Below are positions 1 to 7,217 of a DNA stretch of 64,000 bases, piece after piece. Within the stretch, counting starts at the first letter, position 1. Each line of letters opens with the position of its first letter. Origin of the DNA: Devosia sp. (GTDB lineage: Bacteria; Pseudomonadota; Alphaproteobacteria; Rhizobiales; Devosiaceae); assembly GCA_015234425.1 (NCBI GenBank), contig JADGNE010000023.1, positions 62,001 through 126,000 on the forward strand. Direction: 5' to 3'. The notes under the pieces were generated by a model. The model was given only the letters and a program-made list of their open reading frames with translations. It was not told where the DNA came from and did not search any database. A program made the translations under genes and the position numbers.

Positions 1-891
1 CGACAAGGCGCGCATGTCATTGTCGTGGGGAATGAAAAGGGCGGGTCTGGCAAGTCCACGACTGCCTTTCATCTTGCCATCCATCTGCTTTACCAGGGCT
101 ATAGCGTCGCATCCATCGACGTAGACGGCCGCCAGCAGACGATGACCCACTATGTCCGCAACCGGCGCAACTGGGCTCGTGAAAAAGCCCTGACGCTGCC
201 GCACACGACGCATTTCCACCTGCCGGTGGCGCGTGGCGATTCTGTCCGGGAAAACCACAAGGTCGAATTCGACCTCTTCCGTCAGGCCGTCGTCGAGGTC
301 GAGCACAAGGCCGATTTCGTCGTCATCGACACGCCCGGCTTTGACACCAATCTGACGCGACTGGCCCATTCTCTGGCTGACACGCTCATTACCCCGGTCA
401 ACGACAGCCTCATCGACCTCAACGTCATGGCCCAGATCGACCCGAGCTCCGGCGAGCCGCGCGAGCTCAGCCATTATGCGCGGCTGGTCCAGCGCGCCCG
501 TTCCGAGCGCCTTGCCATCGACGGCCGCAATATCGACTGGGTGCTGGTGCGCAACCGCATCTCCATGCTGTCGTCGCGAAATATGCGGCAGGTTCAGCTG
601 ACGCTGGAAAAGATCGCCCTGCGCCTTGGCTGCAGGCTGGCGGACGGCATCGCCGAGCGCGTCATCTTCCGCTCGCTCTTTGCCACCGGCATGACGGTGT
701 TCGATCCCCTTGACGATGAATTGCTGGGCGGGATGCCAACCTCGTCACACCTCAGCGCCCGCCAAGAATATCGCGCCCTCGTCGCCGCGCTCAACCTGCC
801 GGAGCGACAGGCGTCTGCGCGCGCGGACAGTCGCAAAGCCGAAGGGGCCAGCGACGCGGACAGCCGGACGCTGGCCCAGACTGACGGCTAG
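1..891 (+). CDS. mipZ: MipZ-like ParA-family division-site ATPase, 5' end outside window
   Basis: The frame is open from base 1 (RQGAHVIVV...), so the first GTG in view at base 25 is an internal codon and the real start lies before the window. Right after it comes the deviant Walker A motif NEKGGSGKST typical of ParA/MinD ATPases; a Walker B-like VVIDTPG follows about 75 residues later. The middle and C-terminal parts (VRNRIS, DGIAERVIFRSLF, FDPLD) read like alphaproteobacterial MipZ. In that family the ATPase forms gradients from ParB at the poles and inhibits FtsZ, placing the division ring at midcell. The C-terminal tail is rich in Ala, Arg and Asp and looks disordered. The gene stands alone here. 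An orphan ParA is the alternative, but the conserved MipZ blocks make that less likely. Confidence 0.85.
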   Translation, partial: RQGAHVIVVGNEKGGSGKSTTAFHLAIHLLYQGYSVASIDVDGRQQTMTHYVRNRRNWAREKALTLPHTTHFHLPVARGDSVRENHKVEFDLFRQAVVEVEHKADFVVIDTPGFDTNLTRLAHSLADTLITPVNDSLIDLNVMAQIDPSSGEPRELSHYARLVQRARSERLAIDGRNIDWVLVRNRISMLSSRNMRQVQLTLEKIALRLGCRLADGIAERVIFRSLFATGMTVFDPLDDELLGGMPTSSHLSARQEYRALVAALNLPERQASARADSRKAEGASDADSRTLAQTDG

Positions 892-936
892 GCGCTCTTG
901 ATAAAATAGAATTGAAGGCGGGGCAGGGTACCCCGA

Positions 937-1353
937 CTAGCCGCGCGCGTAGGCGATCTTGCGCGGCTGGTCGGCTGCCGTGATGTTTTCCCGTGCGTCA
1001 TAGATGGCGCGGGCATCGAGGATAGCCATGTGATGCTCGGCCGACCAGTTCCAAAGCTCGTCGATCGGCTCCTGCAGCGTCTTGCCCATCTCGGTGAGGT
1101 TGTATTCCACGCGCGGTGGCACCTCGGGATAGATGGTGCGGCTGACCAGACCATCACGCTCGAGATTGCGCAGGGTGAGCGTCAGCATGCGCTGCGATAC
1201 ACCGTTGATCAGGCGCTTGAGCTCGTTGAAGCGCAGCGTGCCATGACGCCCAAGCATGCCCACCACCATAACGCTCCACTTGTCGCCGATGCGATTGAGA
1301 ACGTCCGACATTGCCAGGCAATTGGCTGATTTCGATGTGTCGGTCAGGGACAT
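937..1353 (-). CDS. HxlR-family winged-helix transcriptional regulator
   Basis: 138 residues, the usual HxlR length. The order is a cysteine near the N-terminus (ANC, residue 12), then the helix-turn-helix region (LNRIGDKWSVMVVGML ... LRFNELKR ... ISGVSQ-like ... RMLTLTLRNLERDGLV) and the wing (PRVEYNLTEMG). Proteins of this family bind short palindromes as dimers and often sense electrophiles or redox state through the N-terminal Cys. It lies downstream of, and on the same strand as, the DJ-1/PfpI gene; an imperfect inverted repeat sits in the 89 bp between them. Autoregulation and a link to the DJ-1-like protein (a stress or aldehyde pair) are inferred. Confidence 0.88.
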   Translation of the reverse strand: MSLTDTSKSANCLAMSDVLNRIGDKWSVMVVGMLGRHGTLRFNELKRLINGVSQRMLTLTLRNLERDGLVSRTIYPEVPPRVEYNLTEMGKTLQEPIDELWNWSAEHHMAILDARAIYDARENITAADQPRKIAYARG

Positions 1354-1395
1354 GGGGCGGCCTTTCGTCTTGCGTCACAGGCACCGTATATAGCC

Positions 1396-1416
1396 ATGGT
1401 TACTAAGAGATACCAG
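1396..1416. promoter_or_regulatory. Candidate HxlR operator (imperfect inverted repeat)
   Basis: ATGGTTACT and AGATACCAG are separated by 3 bp; six of nine positions are complementary. The site is about 43 bp before the HxlR start codon, where an autoregulatory site would be expected. The core GGTTACTAAGAGATACC resembles the GTAT/ATAC half-sites of HxlR-type operators. This is an assignment by eye only. Confidence 0.4.
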
Positions 1417-1442
1417 TGACTTTTTGTTACCGCCCCTGCGCA

Positions 1443-2012
1443 TCAGCCATGCGTGTGCTCGGCAGCATAGAGATTGAGGTAAAAATCGAGGTCGCCATTG
1501 CGGTAGCCCATCGACTCGAGGACCGCGCCCATGAAGCTGACCGGGGCCGTGCCCGGAGCGGTGACGATCTTCCGGTCGAGCACGGCGCGTGGCTGATCCT
1601 GATACCGCGCCACACCGCCATAACCAGTATCCGGCAGGCTCTCCGGGCCATTGGACGTGTGCGCGACATCATCGAGAATACCCGCCCGCGCCAGGTCCAG
1701 CGTGCCATCGCAGATCCCGCCCACCGTCTTGCCCGCGTCCCGCGCCCGCACCAGCAGGTCGGAAATATCAGGCGCGTCCGGTGAGCTCCAGATCGAGCCG
1801 CCATTGACGACAATGGCGTCGACTGCATCGAGGTCGATATCCTCAACGGCCATCTGCGGGGTCACCTTGAGCCCGCCGGCCGAAGTCACCTCTTCGCCAC
1901 GCGGCGAGGCAAACATTGTTTCGATCCGATAATACTGCCGTGCCCCGGCATTGAGCAGCGCTGTCTCCCAATCTGCATAGCCCGAGGTCAGAATGGTCAC
2001 GATGGTCGGCAT
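1443..2012 (-). CDS. DJ-1/PfpI (type 1 glutamine amidotransferase-like) family protein
   Basis: 189 residues with the DJ-1/PfpI layout: an early acidic residue (E16 in YADWETALL), the nucleophile elbow GGICDGTLDLARAG with Cys101, and a following AHTSN with a His. It resembles the YoaZ-like branch, where CDGT replaces the more common CHG. Known members act as glyoxalase III, deglycase-like, chaperone or protease-like proteins; the specific activity cannot be read here. It is cytosolic with no signal peptide. The HxlR regulator lies immediately downstream on the same strand, which fits a small electrophile-stress unit. Confidence 0.82.
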   Translation of the reverse strand: MPTIVTILTSGYADWETALLNAGARQYYRIETMFASPRGEEVTSAGGLKVTPQMAVEDIDLDAVDAIVVNGGSIWSSPDAPDISDLLVRARDAGKTVGGICDGTLDLARAGILDDVAHTSNGPESLPDTGYGGVARYQDQPRAVLDRKIVTAPGTAPVSFMGAVLESMGYRNGDLDFYLNLYAAEHTHG

Positions 2013-2252
2013 GGCAAAACTCCTTATGCGTTGCCCCGGTTCTGGGCCGCCCTCCTGTCAGCCTGCGTCAGCAGCTTCACATGCCCGTCAAACAGTCCCC
2101 GCTTTGCTTGAGGCCCGGCGTCTCGACTGCTAAGAGGACGGTCATCGAAGCGCGACAGACTCTTGCCTATGATGCCGCCCTCGAGAATGCCTGCCAGTTC
2201 CGGCTGCCCAAGCCGCATCACAAACTGGAAAAACAATCCCCGGAGTATTGCC

Positions 2253-3419
2253 TTGTCCTTGCTGCGTCGCCTCGTCCTTGCCCTTGCCTTCGTCACCGCC
2301 GGCCTGCTGCCGGTCGCGGCGATGCCCATGCTGCTGGTCGACCGTGACACGCTGCAGGTGCTCTACGCCGAGGAAGCGGGCCAGCCCTGGCACCCTGCCT
2401 CGCTGACCAAGCTGATGACCGCCTATGTAGCCTTCGAGGAAATCGCCAAGGGCACGATCACCCTCGACACACCGGTCACCGTTTCCAAGGCGGCGTTCAA
2501 TCTCGCGCCGGCCAAGTCGGGTCTGGCGGTGGGCGCTTCGGTGTCGATGAAGGACGCGCTCTATATCCTCATCGTCAAATCGGCCAATGACATCGCCATG
2601 GCCATCGCCGAGACCATTGCCGGGGATGAGCCGCGTTTCGTCGCCAAGATGAACGACGTCGCCCAGCGCATGGGCCTGACCGCCACCAATTTCGCCAATT
2701 CCCATGGCCTGCATAATCCGGCGCAGGTCACCAGTGCCCGCGACATGGCCATTCTCTCGCTCTACATCGAGCAGAGCTTTCCGAGCTACATGCCCATGTT
2801 CTCGACCGGCGTTGTCCGCCTCGGCAAGACGCGTCTCGAATCGCAGAATGGCCTGCTCAAGGGCCTCTCCGGCGCCGTCGGCATGAAGACCGGCTATATC
2901 TGTGCCTCGGGGCTCAATCTGGTTGGTTCGATCGATCGCAATGGCCGCCGCCTGATGGCCGTCGTTCTCGGCGGCTCCTCCGGCCGTGAGCGCAATGAAC
3001 GTGCCGCCGAACTCCTGCTCAAGGGGCTTTCCGGCGCAGCGCAGCCCACCGGCCAGAGCGTGCTAAACCTCGCCAATGCCGTCGGCCGCCCGCCGGTCGA
3101 CATGCGCCCCAACATCTGCGGCAAGGACGCCGCCACCTATGTGAAGGCGCGCGAAGCGGCATTCCCGATGGGCCTCAAGGACCAGCCGAGCTACCTCAAT
3201 GATCAGGTCGCCCTGCGTGAATATACCGCCGTCGACCTCGGCCGCATCCGCACCGGCATTCCCATCCCGCGTCAGCGTCCGGCCCATACGCCGATGTTCG
3301 CAGAGGCCCCCGCCGTCGCTGACATCTCCCTCGAAACCACCCTGCGCCCAAGCCTCGCCTCCACCGGCGGCAGCAGCAGCGTGCCATTCCCCCGCCCACG
3401 CCCCGCATTCATGCAGTAG
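2253..3419 (+). CDS. D-alanyl-D-alanine carboxypeptidase (peptidase S11, DacA/DacC-like)
   Basis: Exported penicillin-binding protein that trims the terminal D-Ala of peptidoglycan stem peptides. From the TTG at 2253 the protein is 388 residues. It has a signal peptide (RRLVLALAFVTAGLLPVAA) and the three active-site motifs in order: S50-L-T-K53, S110-A-N112 and K212-T-G. The TTG is preferred because CGGAG lies 7 nt upstream and the signal peptide then begins cleanly; the reading frame stays open farther upstream (TTG at 2163), but that extension is not hydrophobic. The C-terminal third is Pro-rich and lacks the usual amphipathic anchor sequence. Monocistronic by position. Confidence 0.9.
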   Translation: MSLLRRLVLALAFVTAGLLPVAAMPMLLVDRDTLQVLYAEEAGQPWHPASLTKLMTAYVAFEEIAKGTITLDTPVTVSKAAFNLAPAKSGLAVGASVSMKDALYILIVKSANDIAMAIAETIAGDEPRFVAKMNDVAQRMGLTATNFANSHGLHNPAQVTSARDMAILSLYIEQSFPSYMPMFSTGVVRLGKTRLESQNGLLKGLSGAVGMKTGYICASGLNLVGSIDRNGRRLMAVVLGGSSGRERNERAAELLLKGLSGAAQPTGQSVLNLANAVGRPPVDMRPNICGKDAATYVKAREAAFPMGLKDQPSYLNDQVALREYTAVDLGRIRTGIPIPRQRPAHTPMFAEAPAVADISLETTLRPSLASTGGSSSVPFPRPRPAFMQ

Positions 3420-3505
3420 GGCGGCGCAGCAAACCCGGGTCGTCGCTGCCATAGGGGTTCTTCGCTTACTCGACGCGTGACGATGCGCCTATCTATCCCA
3501 CCCAC

Positions 3506-3576
3506 CGTCATTGCCCGGCTTGTCCGGGCAATCCATTTCGGCAGCATGGATCACCCAAACAAGTCGGGTGATGACG
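3506..3576. repeat. Nested palindromic intergenic repeat (Rhizobiales-type)
   Basis: Outer arms CGTCAT (3506-3511) and ATGACG (3571-3576) enclose two hairpins: TTGCCCGG/CCGGGCAA (3511-3531) and TCACCC/GGGTGA (3551-3571). This cloverleaf-like arrangement of 'cgtcattgcccgg' type is common between genes in Rhizobiales as a dispersed short palindromic element. Only one copy is seen in this window. Confidence 0.75.
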
Positions 3577-3656
3577 AAAGAGCGGAAAGCACGGGGAAGA
3601 GATAGTGCCGGCAAGAAGAGCCTAAGAACCGCCCTTCGCCCCACACTCGATCGGCT

Positions 3657-3677
3657 CCCTCCCCTTGATGGGGAGGG
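3657..3677. repeat. Short palindromic repeat CCCTCCCC-ttgat-GGGGAGGG
   Basis: A perfect 8-bp stem with a 5-nt loop, followed by a G-rich GCCGGGGTGGGG tract. The phrase is a familiar dispersed intergenic element in Rhizobiales. With the preceding palindrome it fills most of the 300-bp gap 3420-3719, in which I see no gene. It lies just past the end of the minus-strand TusA-like gene and could also help end that transcript. Confidence 0.6.
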
Positions 3678-3719
3678 CCGGGGTGGGGTGGTGCCACAGG
3701 CACGAAGCAGATGGGCGAG

Positions 3720-3971
3720 CTACCCCACCAGCACCAGAAACCGCAAAACTCCATTGTCCTCGGACACGGCACACGCGTGCCCCTTCTGGCGGCAATAGAG
3801 CGGAATATCGATCCGGGCCATCGGATCGGTCGCCAGCACTTCGAGCGCGTCGCCCGAAGCCAGCGCTTCAAGTCGTTTTTCGAGTTTCAGGACGGGCAGG
3901 GGGCATTTGAGCCCCCTGGCGTCGATCCGCTGCGTCTCAGTTTCCAAGAACAAGAACCCAGTGAATGCCAT
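3720..3971 (-). CDS. TusA/SirA-like sulfurtransferase family protein
   Basis: 83 residues containing the family signature IDARGLKCPLPVLKLEKRL, where the Cys in CPxP carries a persulfide in sulfur relay to tRNA or cofactor biosynthesis. The rest (DALEVLATDPMARIDIPLYCRQKGH) matches the small two-layer fold of the family. The ATG at 3971 overlaps the end of the upstream CAP-domain gene by 35 bp; TTG codons at 3953 and 3947 would remove the overlap and place the start closer to the fold. Translational coupling to the lipoprotein gene is likely, although a functional link is not obvious. Confidence 0.85.
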   Translation of the reverse strand: MAFTGFLFLETETQRIDARGLKCPLPVLKLEKRLEALASGDALEVLATDPMARIDIPLYCRQKGHACAVSEDNGVLRFLVLVG

Positions 3972-4419
3972 AGGCAGAGGAGGCGTTGTAGCTCATCGCC
4001 ACGCCGGCCTTGGTCGCATTGGCCGCCAGCGCCTGCGCGTCAGCCGCATTGTTGCGCCAGCCCGAGAACGTCTCGGCAAATGTCGGATAGCCGGCGCTCA
4101 TCTTCATCGCCACAAGCCCCTGTGGCGTCGAAGGCGCCTGGCCCGACTGGGCATATTGCGTCGCCAGCGCCTGCGCCGTGCCATCGAGCCCGGCGTCCGG
4201 GGTCAGCGGGGCAACGCCCCGCGTCGCGCGATAGGCGTTGATGAGATTGATCGCCTGCACCCGGTCGAGCGTGGCGCCCGGCTGGTCCATGCGCGCCGTC
4301 AGCCCCGGAGCAAGGCCACCGGGCGAACTTGCCGGCGCCATCATCGAGCAGCCGGCAATGGAAATCGCCGCCAGAACGGCGAGCGAGGCGGCGGTCAGAC
4401 GCGTGGCAGTCTTCTTCAT
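3937..4419 (-). CDS. CAP-domain (SCP/PR-1-like) lipoprotein
   Basis: 160 residues from the ATG at 4419, which has AAGGA about 6 nt upstream; the frame is open farther 5' but without signal-peptide character. The N-terminus MKKTATRLTAAS...SIAGC is a lipoprotein signal ending in a lipobox with Cys. The body has CAP features (LINAYRATRGVAPLTPD, AQALATQYAQSG, FAETFSGW, and a C-terminal YGIHWVLVLG). CAP proteins are extracytoplasmic; bacterial members have few assigned functions. The gene overlaps the TusA-like gene downstream. Confidence 0.82.
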   Translation of the reverse strand: MKKTATRLTAASLAVLAAISIAGCSMMAPASSPGGLAPGLTARMDQPGATLDRVQAINLINAYRATRGVAPLTPDAGLDGTAQALATQYAQSGQAPSTPQGLVAMKMSAGYPTFAETFSGWRNNAADAQALAANATKAGVAMSYNASSAYGIHWVLVLGN

Positions 4420-4613
4420 GGTGTTCCTTACTGTCCGGTTGGGGCCGGGGAGGGGGATAATGGCAGCCTGCGCCTTCATCCCGGTTAATGCCGCGATCCT
4501 GCATTGCTGGTCCGGGCCTCGGCCATTATGGTTCTGGAAGAGCCTTGTCGCGGCGCTTTGCGGCAAGCTCGGGGCAAAAGTGTTAACGCCCGCACAGGGG
4601 AGGGGAACCCGCC

Positions 4614-5507
4614 ATGGCTGATGGCATCTACGAGATCATCGACGATCGTTTCCGCGCATTGTTCAACGGCAGTGCCGCGCTCGATCTGATCCACACCGGC
4701 TGCCGCTGGTCCGAAGGACCGGTCTGGTTCAAGGATGGCAATTATCTCCTCTGGAGCGACATCCCCAACAACCGCATGATGCGCTACATCCCTGATGGCG
4801 GCGTCTCCGTCTATCGCGCCGATGCCCGCTATTCCAATGGCAACACCCGCGATCGGCAGGGCCGTCTGGTCACCTGCGAGCATGGCGCGCGCCGCGTCAC
4901 CCGCACCGAGATCGACGGCTCCATAACCGTCATCGCCGACAGCTTTGAGGGCAAGCGCCTCAATTCCCCCAATGATGTCGTGGTCCACAGCGATGGCAGC
5001 ATCTGGTTCACCGACCCCACCTACGGCATCCAGTCCGACTATGAGGGCCACAAGGCCACCCCGGAGCAGGAGACCAACAACGTCTATCGCGTCGATCCGC
5101 AGACCGGCGCGATCGAGGCGATGGTCCGCGATTTCGTCCAGCCCAATGGCCTCGCCTTCTCGCCGGACGAAACAAAGCTCTATGTCGCCGACTCCGGCTC
5201 TCCCCGCCACATCCGCGTTTTCGACGTCGTTGCTGGCCGCACCCTGGCCAATGGCCGCGTCTTCTGCACGGTCGATCCCGGCCTGCCGGATGGCTTCCGC
5301 TTCGACATTGACGGCAATCTCTGGACCAGCGCCGGTGACGGCGTGCACTGCTTTGCCCCGGACGGCACCCTCATCGGAAAAATCCTGACACCCGAGCGCG
5401 TCGCCAATCTCACCTTCGGCGGCCCCAAGGGCAATCGCCTCTATATCGCCGCGACCTCTTCCATCTACGCGGTCTACCTCACCACCAATGGTGCCGCGCT
5501 GTCATAA
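4614..5507 (+). CDS. SMP-30/gluconolactonase/LRE family protein
   Basis: 297 residues, normal for this six-bladed propeller family. Seen are RWSEGPVWF with the metal-binding Glu (E34), LNSPNDVVVHSDGSIWFTDPTYG, PNGLAFSPDETKLYVADS, and DGFRFDIDGNLW with the catalytic/metal Asp. The family hydrolyses sugar lactones using a divalent metal, for example gluconolactone or other aldonolactones. A GGGAGGGG stretch precedes the ATG. The protein is cytosolic and is not embedded in an operon, so its lactone substrate stays open. Confidence 0.88.
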   Translation: MADGIYEIIDDRFRALFNGSAALDLIHTGCRWSEGPVWFKDGNYLLWSDIPNNRMMRYIPDGGVSVYRADARYSNGNTRDRQGRLVTCEHGARRVTRTEIDGSITVIADSFEGKRLNSPNDVVVHSDGSIWFTDPTYGIQSDYEGHKATPEQETNNVYRVDPQTGAIEAMVRDFVQPNGLAFSPDETKLYVADSGSPRHIRVFDVVAGRTLANGRVFCTVDPGLPDGFRFDIDGNLWTSAGDGVHCFAPDGTLIGKILTPERVANLTFGGPKGNRLYIAATSSIYAVYLTTNGAALS

Positions 5508-5533
5508 TCTCCACGCGATAGCGCACAAGAGAG

Positions 5534-5607
5534 GACGGCGGAACTGGAGCGAGCTTGCTGACTTTATCGTCAGCCGGCCCTCATCGAGAAATATTTTCTC
5601 CGCCGTC
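5534..5607 (+). other. Inverted-repeat leader before the sulfate-binding protein gene
   Basis: GACGGCGGA (5534-5542) can pair with TCCGCCGTC (5599-5607). Between them lies a perfect hairpin GCTGAC-tttatc-GTCAGC (5557-5574). The structure sits between the lactonase stop and the binding protein start. It may be a 5' leader or a weak terminator (no T-run follows). It does not resemble the SAM-II core that I know from alphaproteobacterial sulfur genes. Confidence 0.35.
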
Positions 5608-5685
5608 GAAAATGCCGGCAAGCCTGCGCCTTTCCAAACACGACTGAGTTGATAGGGTTTTCATATCAGATCTCGGGAGTTCCCA

Positions 5686-6705
5686 ATGAAACGTGCATCT
5701 CGGTTACTCGCCTATACCGCCCTTGCCGCGTCCCTGACCCTGGGCTTCGCTGTCACCGCCCATGCGCAGGACCGCACACTGATCAACGTGTCCTATGATC
5801 CGACGCGTGAACTCTATCGCGAGTTCAACGACGCCTTTGTTGCCCACTGGCAGCAGGAAAAGGGCGAGGCTGTCGCCATCCAGGTCACTCATGGCGGCTC
5901 CGGTTCACAGGCACGCACCGTCATCGACGGGCTCGAGGCCGATGTCGTCACCCTGGCGCTCGAAAGCGACATCAACGCAATCGCCGATGCCACCGATCTC
6001 ATCCCCGATGACTGGCGCGGCACACTCGAAAACAACAATGCGCCATACATCTCGACCATCGTTTTCCTCGTCCGCAAGGGCAATCCCAAAGCCATCCAGG
6101 ATTGGGGCGATCTGATTGCCGATGGCGTCGAGGTGATCACGCCAAATCCAAAAACCTCGGGAGGAGCGCGCTGGAACCTCCTCGCCGCCTGGGCCTGGGC
6201 TCGTGCCGAATATGGCAATGACGAAGCCAAAGCGCAGGAATTTGTTGGCGAACTCTTCCGCCACGTCCCCGTGCTCGACACCGGCGCCCGAGGCTCCACC
6301 ACCACTTTCGTCCAGCGCGGCATTGGCGACGTCCTGCTCGCCTGGGAAAACGAAGCCTACCTCGCCCTTGAAGAACTCGGCCCCGACGCCTTCGACATCG
6401 TAACCCCGTCCATCTCTATTCTGGCCGAGCCGCCCGTCGCGCTCGTTCCGGTCAATGCCGAGAAGAAGGGCAATCTCGATCTCGCCCAGGCCTATCTCGA
6501 CTATCTCTATTCCGATGAAGGCCAGGCCATCGCCGCCAAACACTACTACCGCCCGGTCCGCCCGGATGCGGCGGCCCCCGAGGACATTGCCCGCTTCGGT
6601 GAAGTCAATCTCGTCACCATCGAGGATTTTGGTGGCTGGCGCGAAGCCCAGCCAAAGTTCTTCGGCGATGGCGGCACCTTCGACCAGATCTACGCCGCTC
6701 CCTGA
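5686..6705 (+). CDS. sbp: Sulfate/thiosulfate ABC transporter periplasmic binding protein
   Basis: 339 residues. A signal peptide (MKRASRLLAY...AVTAHAQ) is followed by the family start INVSYDPTRELYREFN, then HGGSGSQARTVIDGLEADVVTLAL, NPKTSGGARW, and VLDTGARGSTTTFVQRGIGDVLLAWENEA, all hallmark blocks of Sbp/CysP. It binds sulfate or thiosulfate in the periplasm and delivers it to CysT/CysW. The permease genes follow only after a small reading frame and an FAD protein gene, at 8.8 kb. GGGAG precedes the ATG. The symbol sbp is by family; CysP-type thiosulfate preference cannot be excluded. Confidence 0.93.
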   Translation: MKRASRLLAYTALAASLTLGFAVTAHAQDRTLINVSYDPTRELYREFNDAFVAHWQQEKGEAVAIQVTHGGSGSQARTVIDGLEADVVTLALESDINAIADATDLIPDDWRGTLENNNAPYISTIVFLVRKGNPKAIQDWGDLIADGVEVITPNPKTSGGARWNLLAAWAWARAEYGNDEAKAQEFVGELFRHVPVLDTGARGSTTTFVQRGIGDVLLAWENEAYLALEELGPDAFDIVTPSISILAEPPVALVPVNAEKKGNLDLAQAYLDYLYSDEGQAIAAKHYYRPVRPDAAAPEDIARFGEVNLVTIEDFGGWREAQPKFFGDGGTFDQIYAAP

Positions 6706-6714
6706 CACGACAAT

Positions 6715-6738
6715 TGGCCGGTCTCTGTGGACCGGCCA
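6715..6738 (+). terminator. Strong hairpin after sbp (possible attenuator or mRNA-stabilising stem)
   Basis: TGGCCGGTC (6715-6723) and GACCGGCCA (6730-6738) form a perfect 9-bp stem with a 6-nt loop, beginning 9 bp past the sbp stop codon. No T-run follows, so it is more likely to protect or partly terminate the sbp message than to end it fully. That is a common way to make a binding protein in excess over its permeases. Confidence 0.5.
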
Positions 6739-6766
6739 CACCGCTCAGTGAAAGAGGAGAACTGCG

Positions 6767-7000
6767 ATGATAGCCTTTTTCGGAATTTTCCATCCGGGTG
6801 AGCTGGCACGTCGCGCCAGTGTCGAGGCGCCCGCCAAGGCCAATTTTTTCGGCGGTGGCGACAGCGACGCGCGGCCCACCGCGCTGGAAGATGACAATGC
6901 CTGGCTCAGCGGCAAGGCGCCGGACCCGCAGAACGACGATCGGCCGCGCCTCCAGGAGCACACGTTCTCCAGCGACCTGACGAGATTTTTGCCCTTCTGA
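6767..7000 (+). CDS. Small hypothetical protein (77 aa)
   Basis: The ATG at 6767 is preceded by GAGGAG 6 nt upstream, a good ribosome site. The product begins hydrophobic (MIAFFGIF), continues with a low-complexity acidic middle (GGGDSDAR, LEDDNAW, DPQNDDRP) and ends LTRFLPF. I recognise no family. It lies between the sbp hairpin and the FAD protein gene, all on the plus strand. Codon choice is GC-rich like its neighbours but the protein has no clear fold, so it may be a chance frame. Confidence 0.4.
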   Translation: MIAFFGIFHPGELARRASVEAPAKANFFGGGDSDARPTALEDDNAWLSGKAPDPQNDDRPRLQEHTFSSDLTRFLPF

Positions 7001-7026
7001 CCCGCAGATGAGAAAAAACGAGGGCT

Positions 7027-7063
7027 TTTCGTCTCCCTGACGAAACGGAATGCTCGTTATAAT
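7027..7063 (+). promoter_or_regulatory. Hairpin and candidate promoter ahead of the FAD protein gene
   Basis: TTTCGTC/GACGAAA (7027-7045) forms a 7-bp stem with a 5-nt loop. It is followed by TATAAT at 7058-7063, the only perfect -10 hexamer I noticed in this part. The -35 is poor. It would leave a leader of roughly 150 nt before the start at 7218. Confidence 0.3.
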
Positions 7064-7217
7064 GTGGGTTGTGAGATTGCCGCAGGCTCGAAGGCTTCCG
7101 GTCATCGCCCCAAATATGTGACAAGGAGTATCGCGGCGCTCTACTTGCGTCGTCCCGCCGCCTTGCGCTCTTGCGTGCTGCGGCACGGTCCAAGGCAATC
7201 GGCTGGAAGGATGCGCG

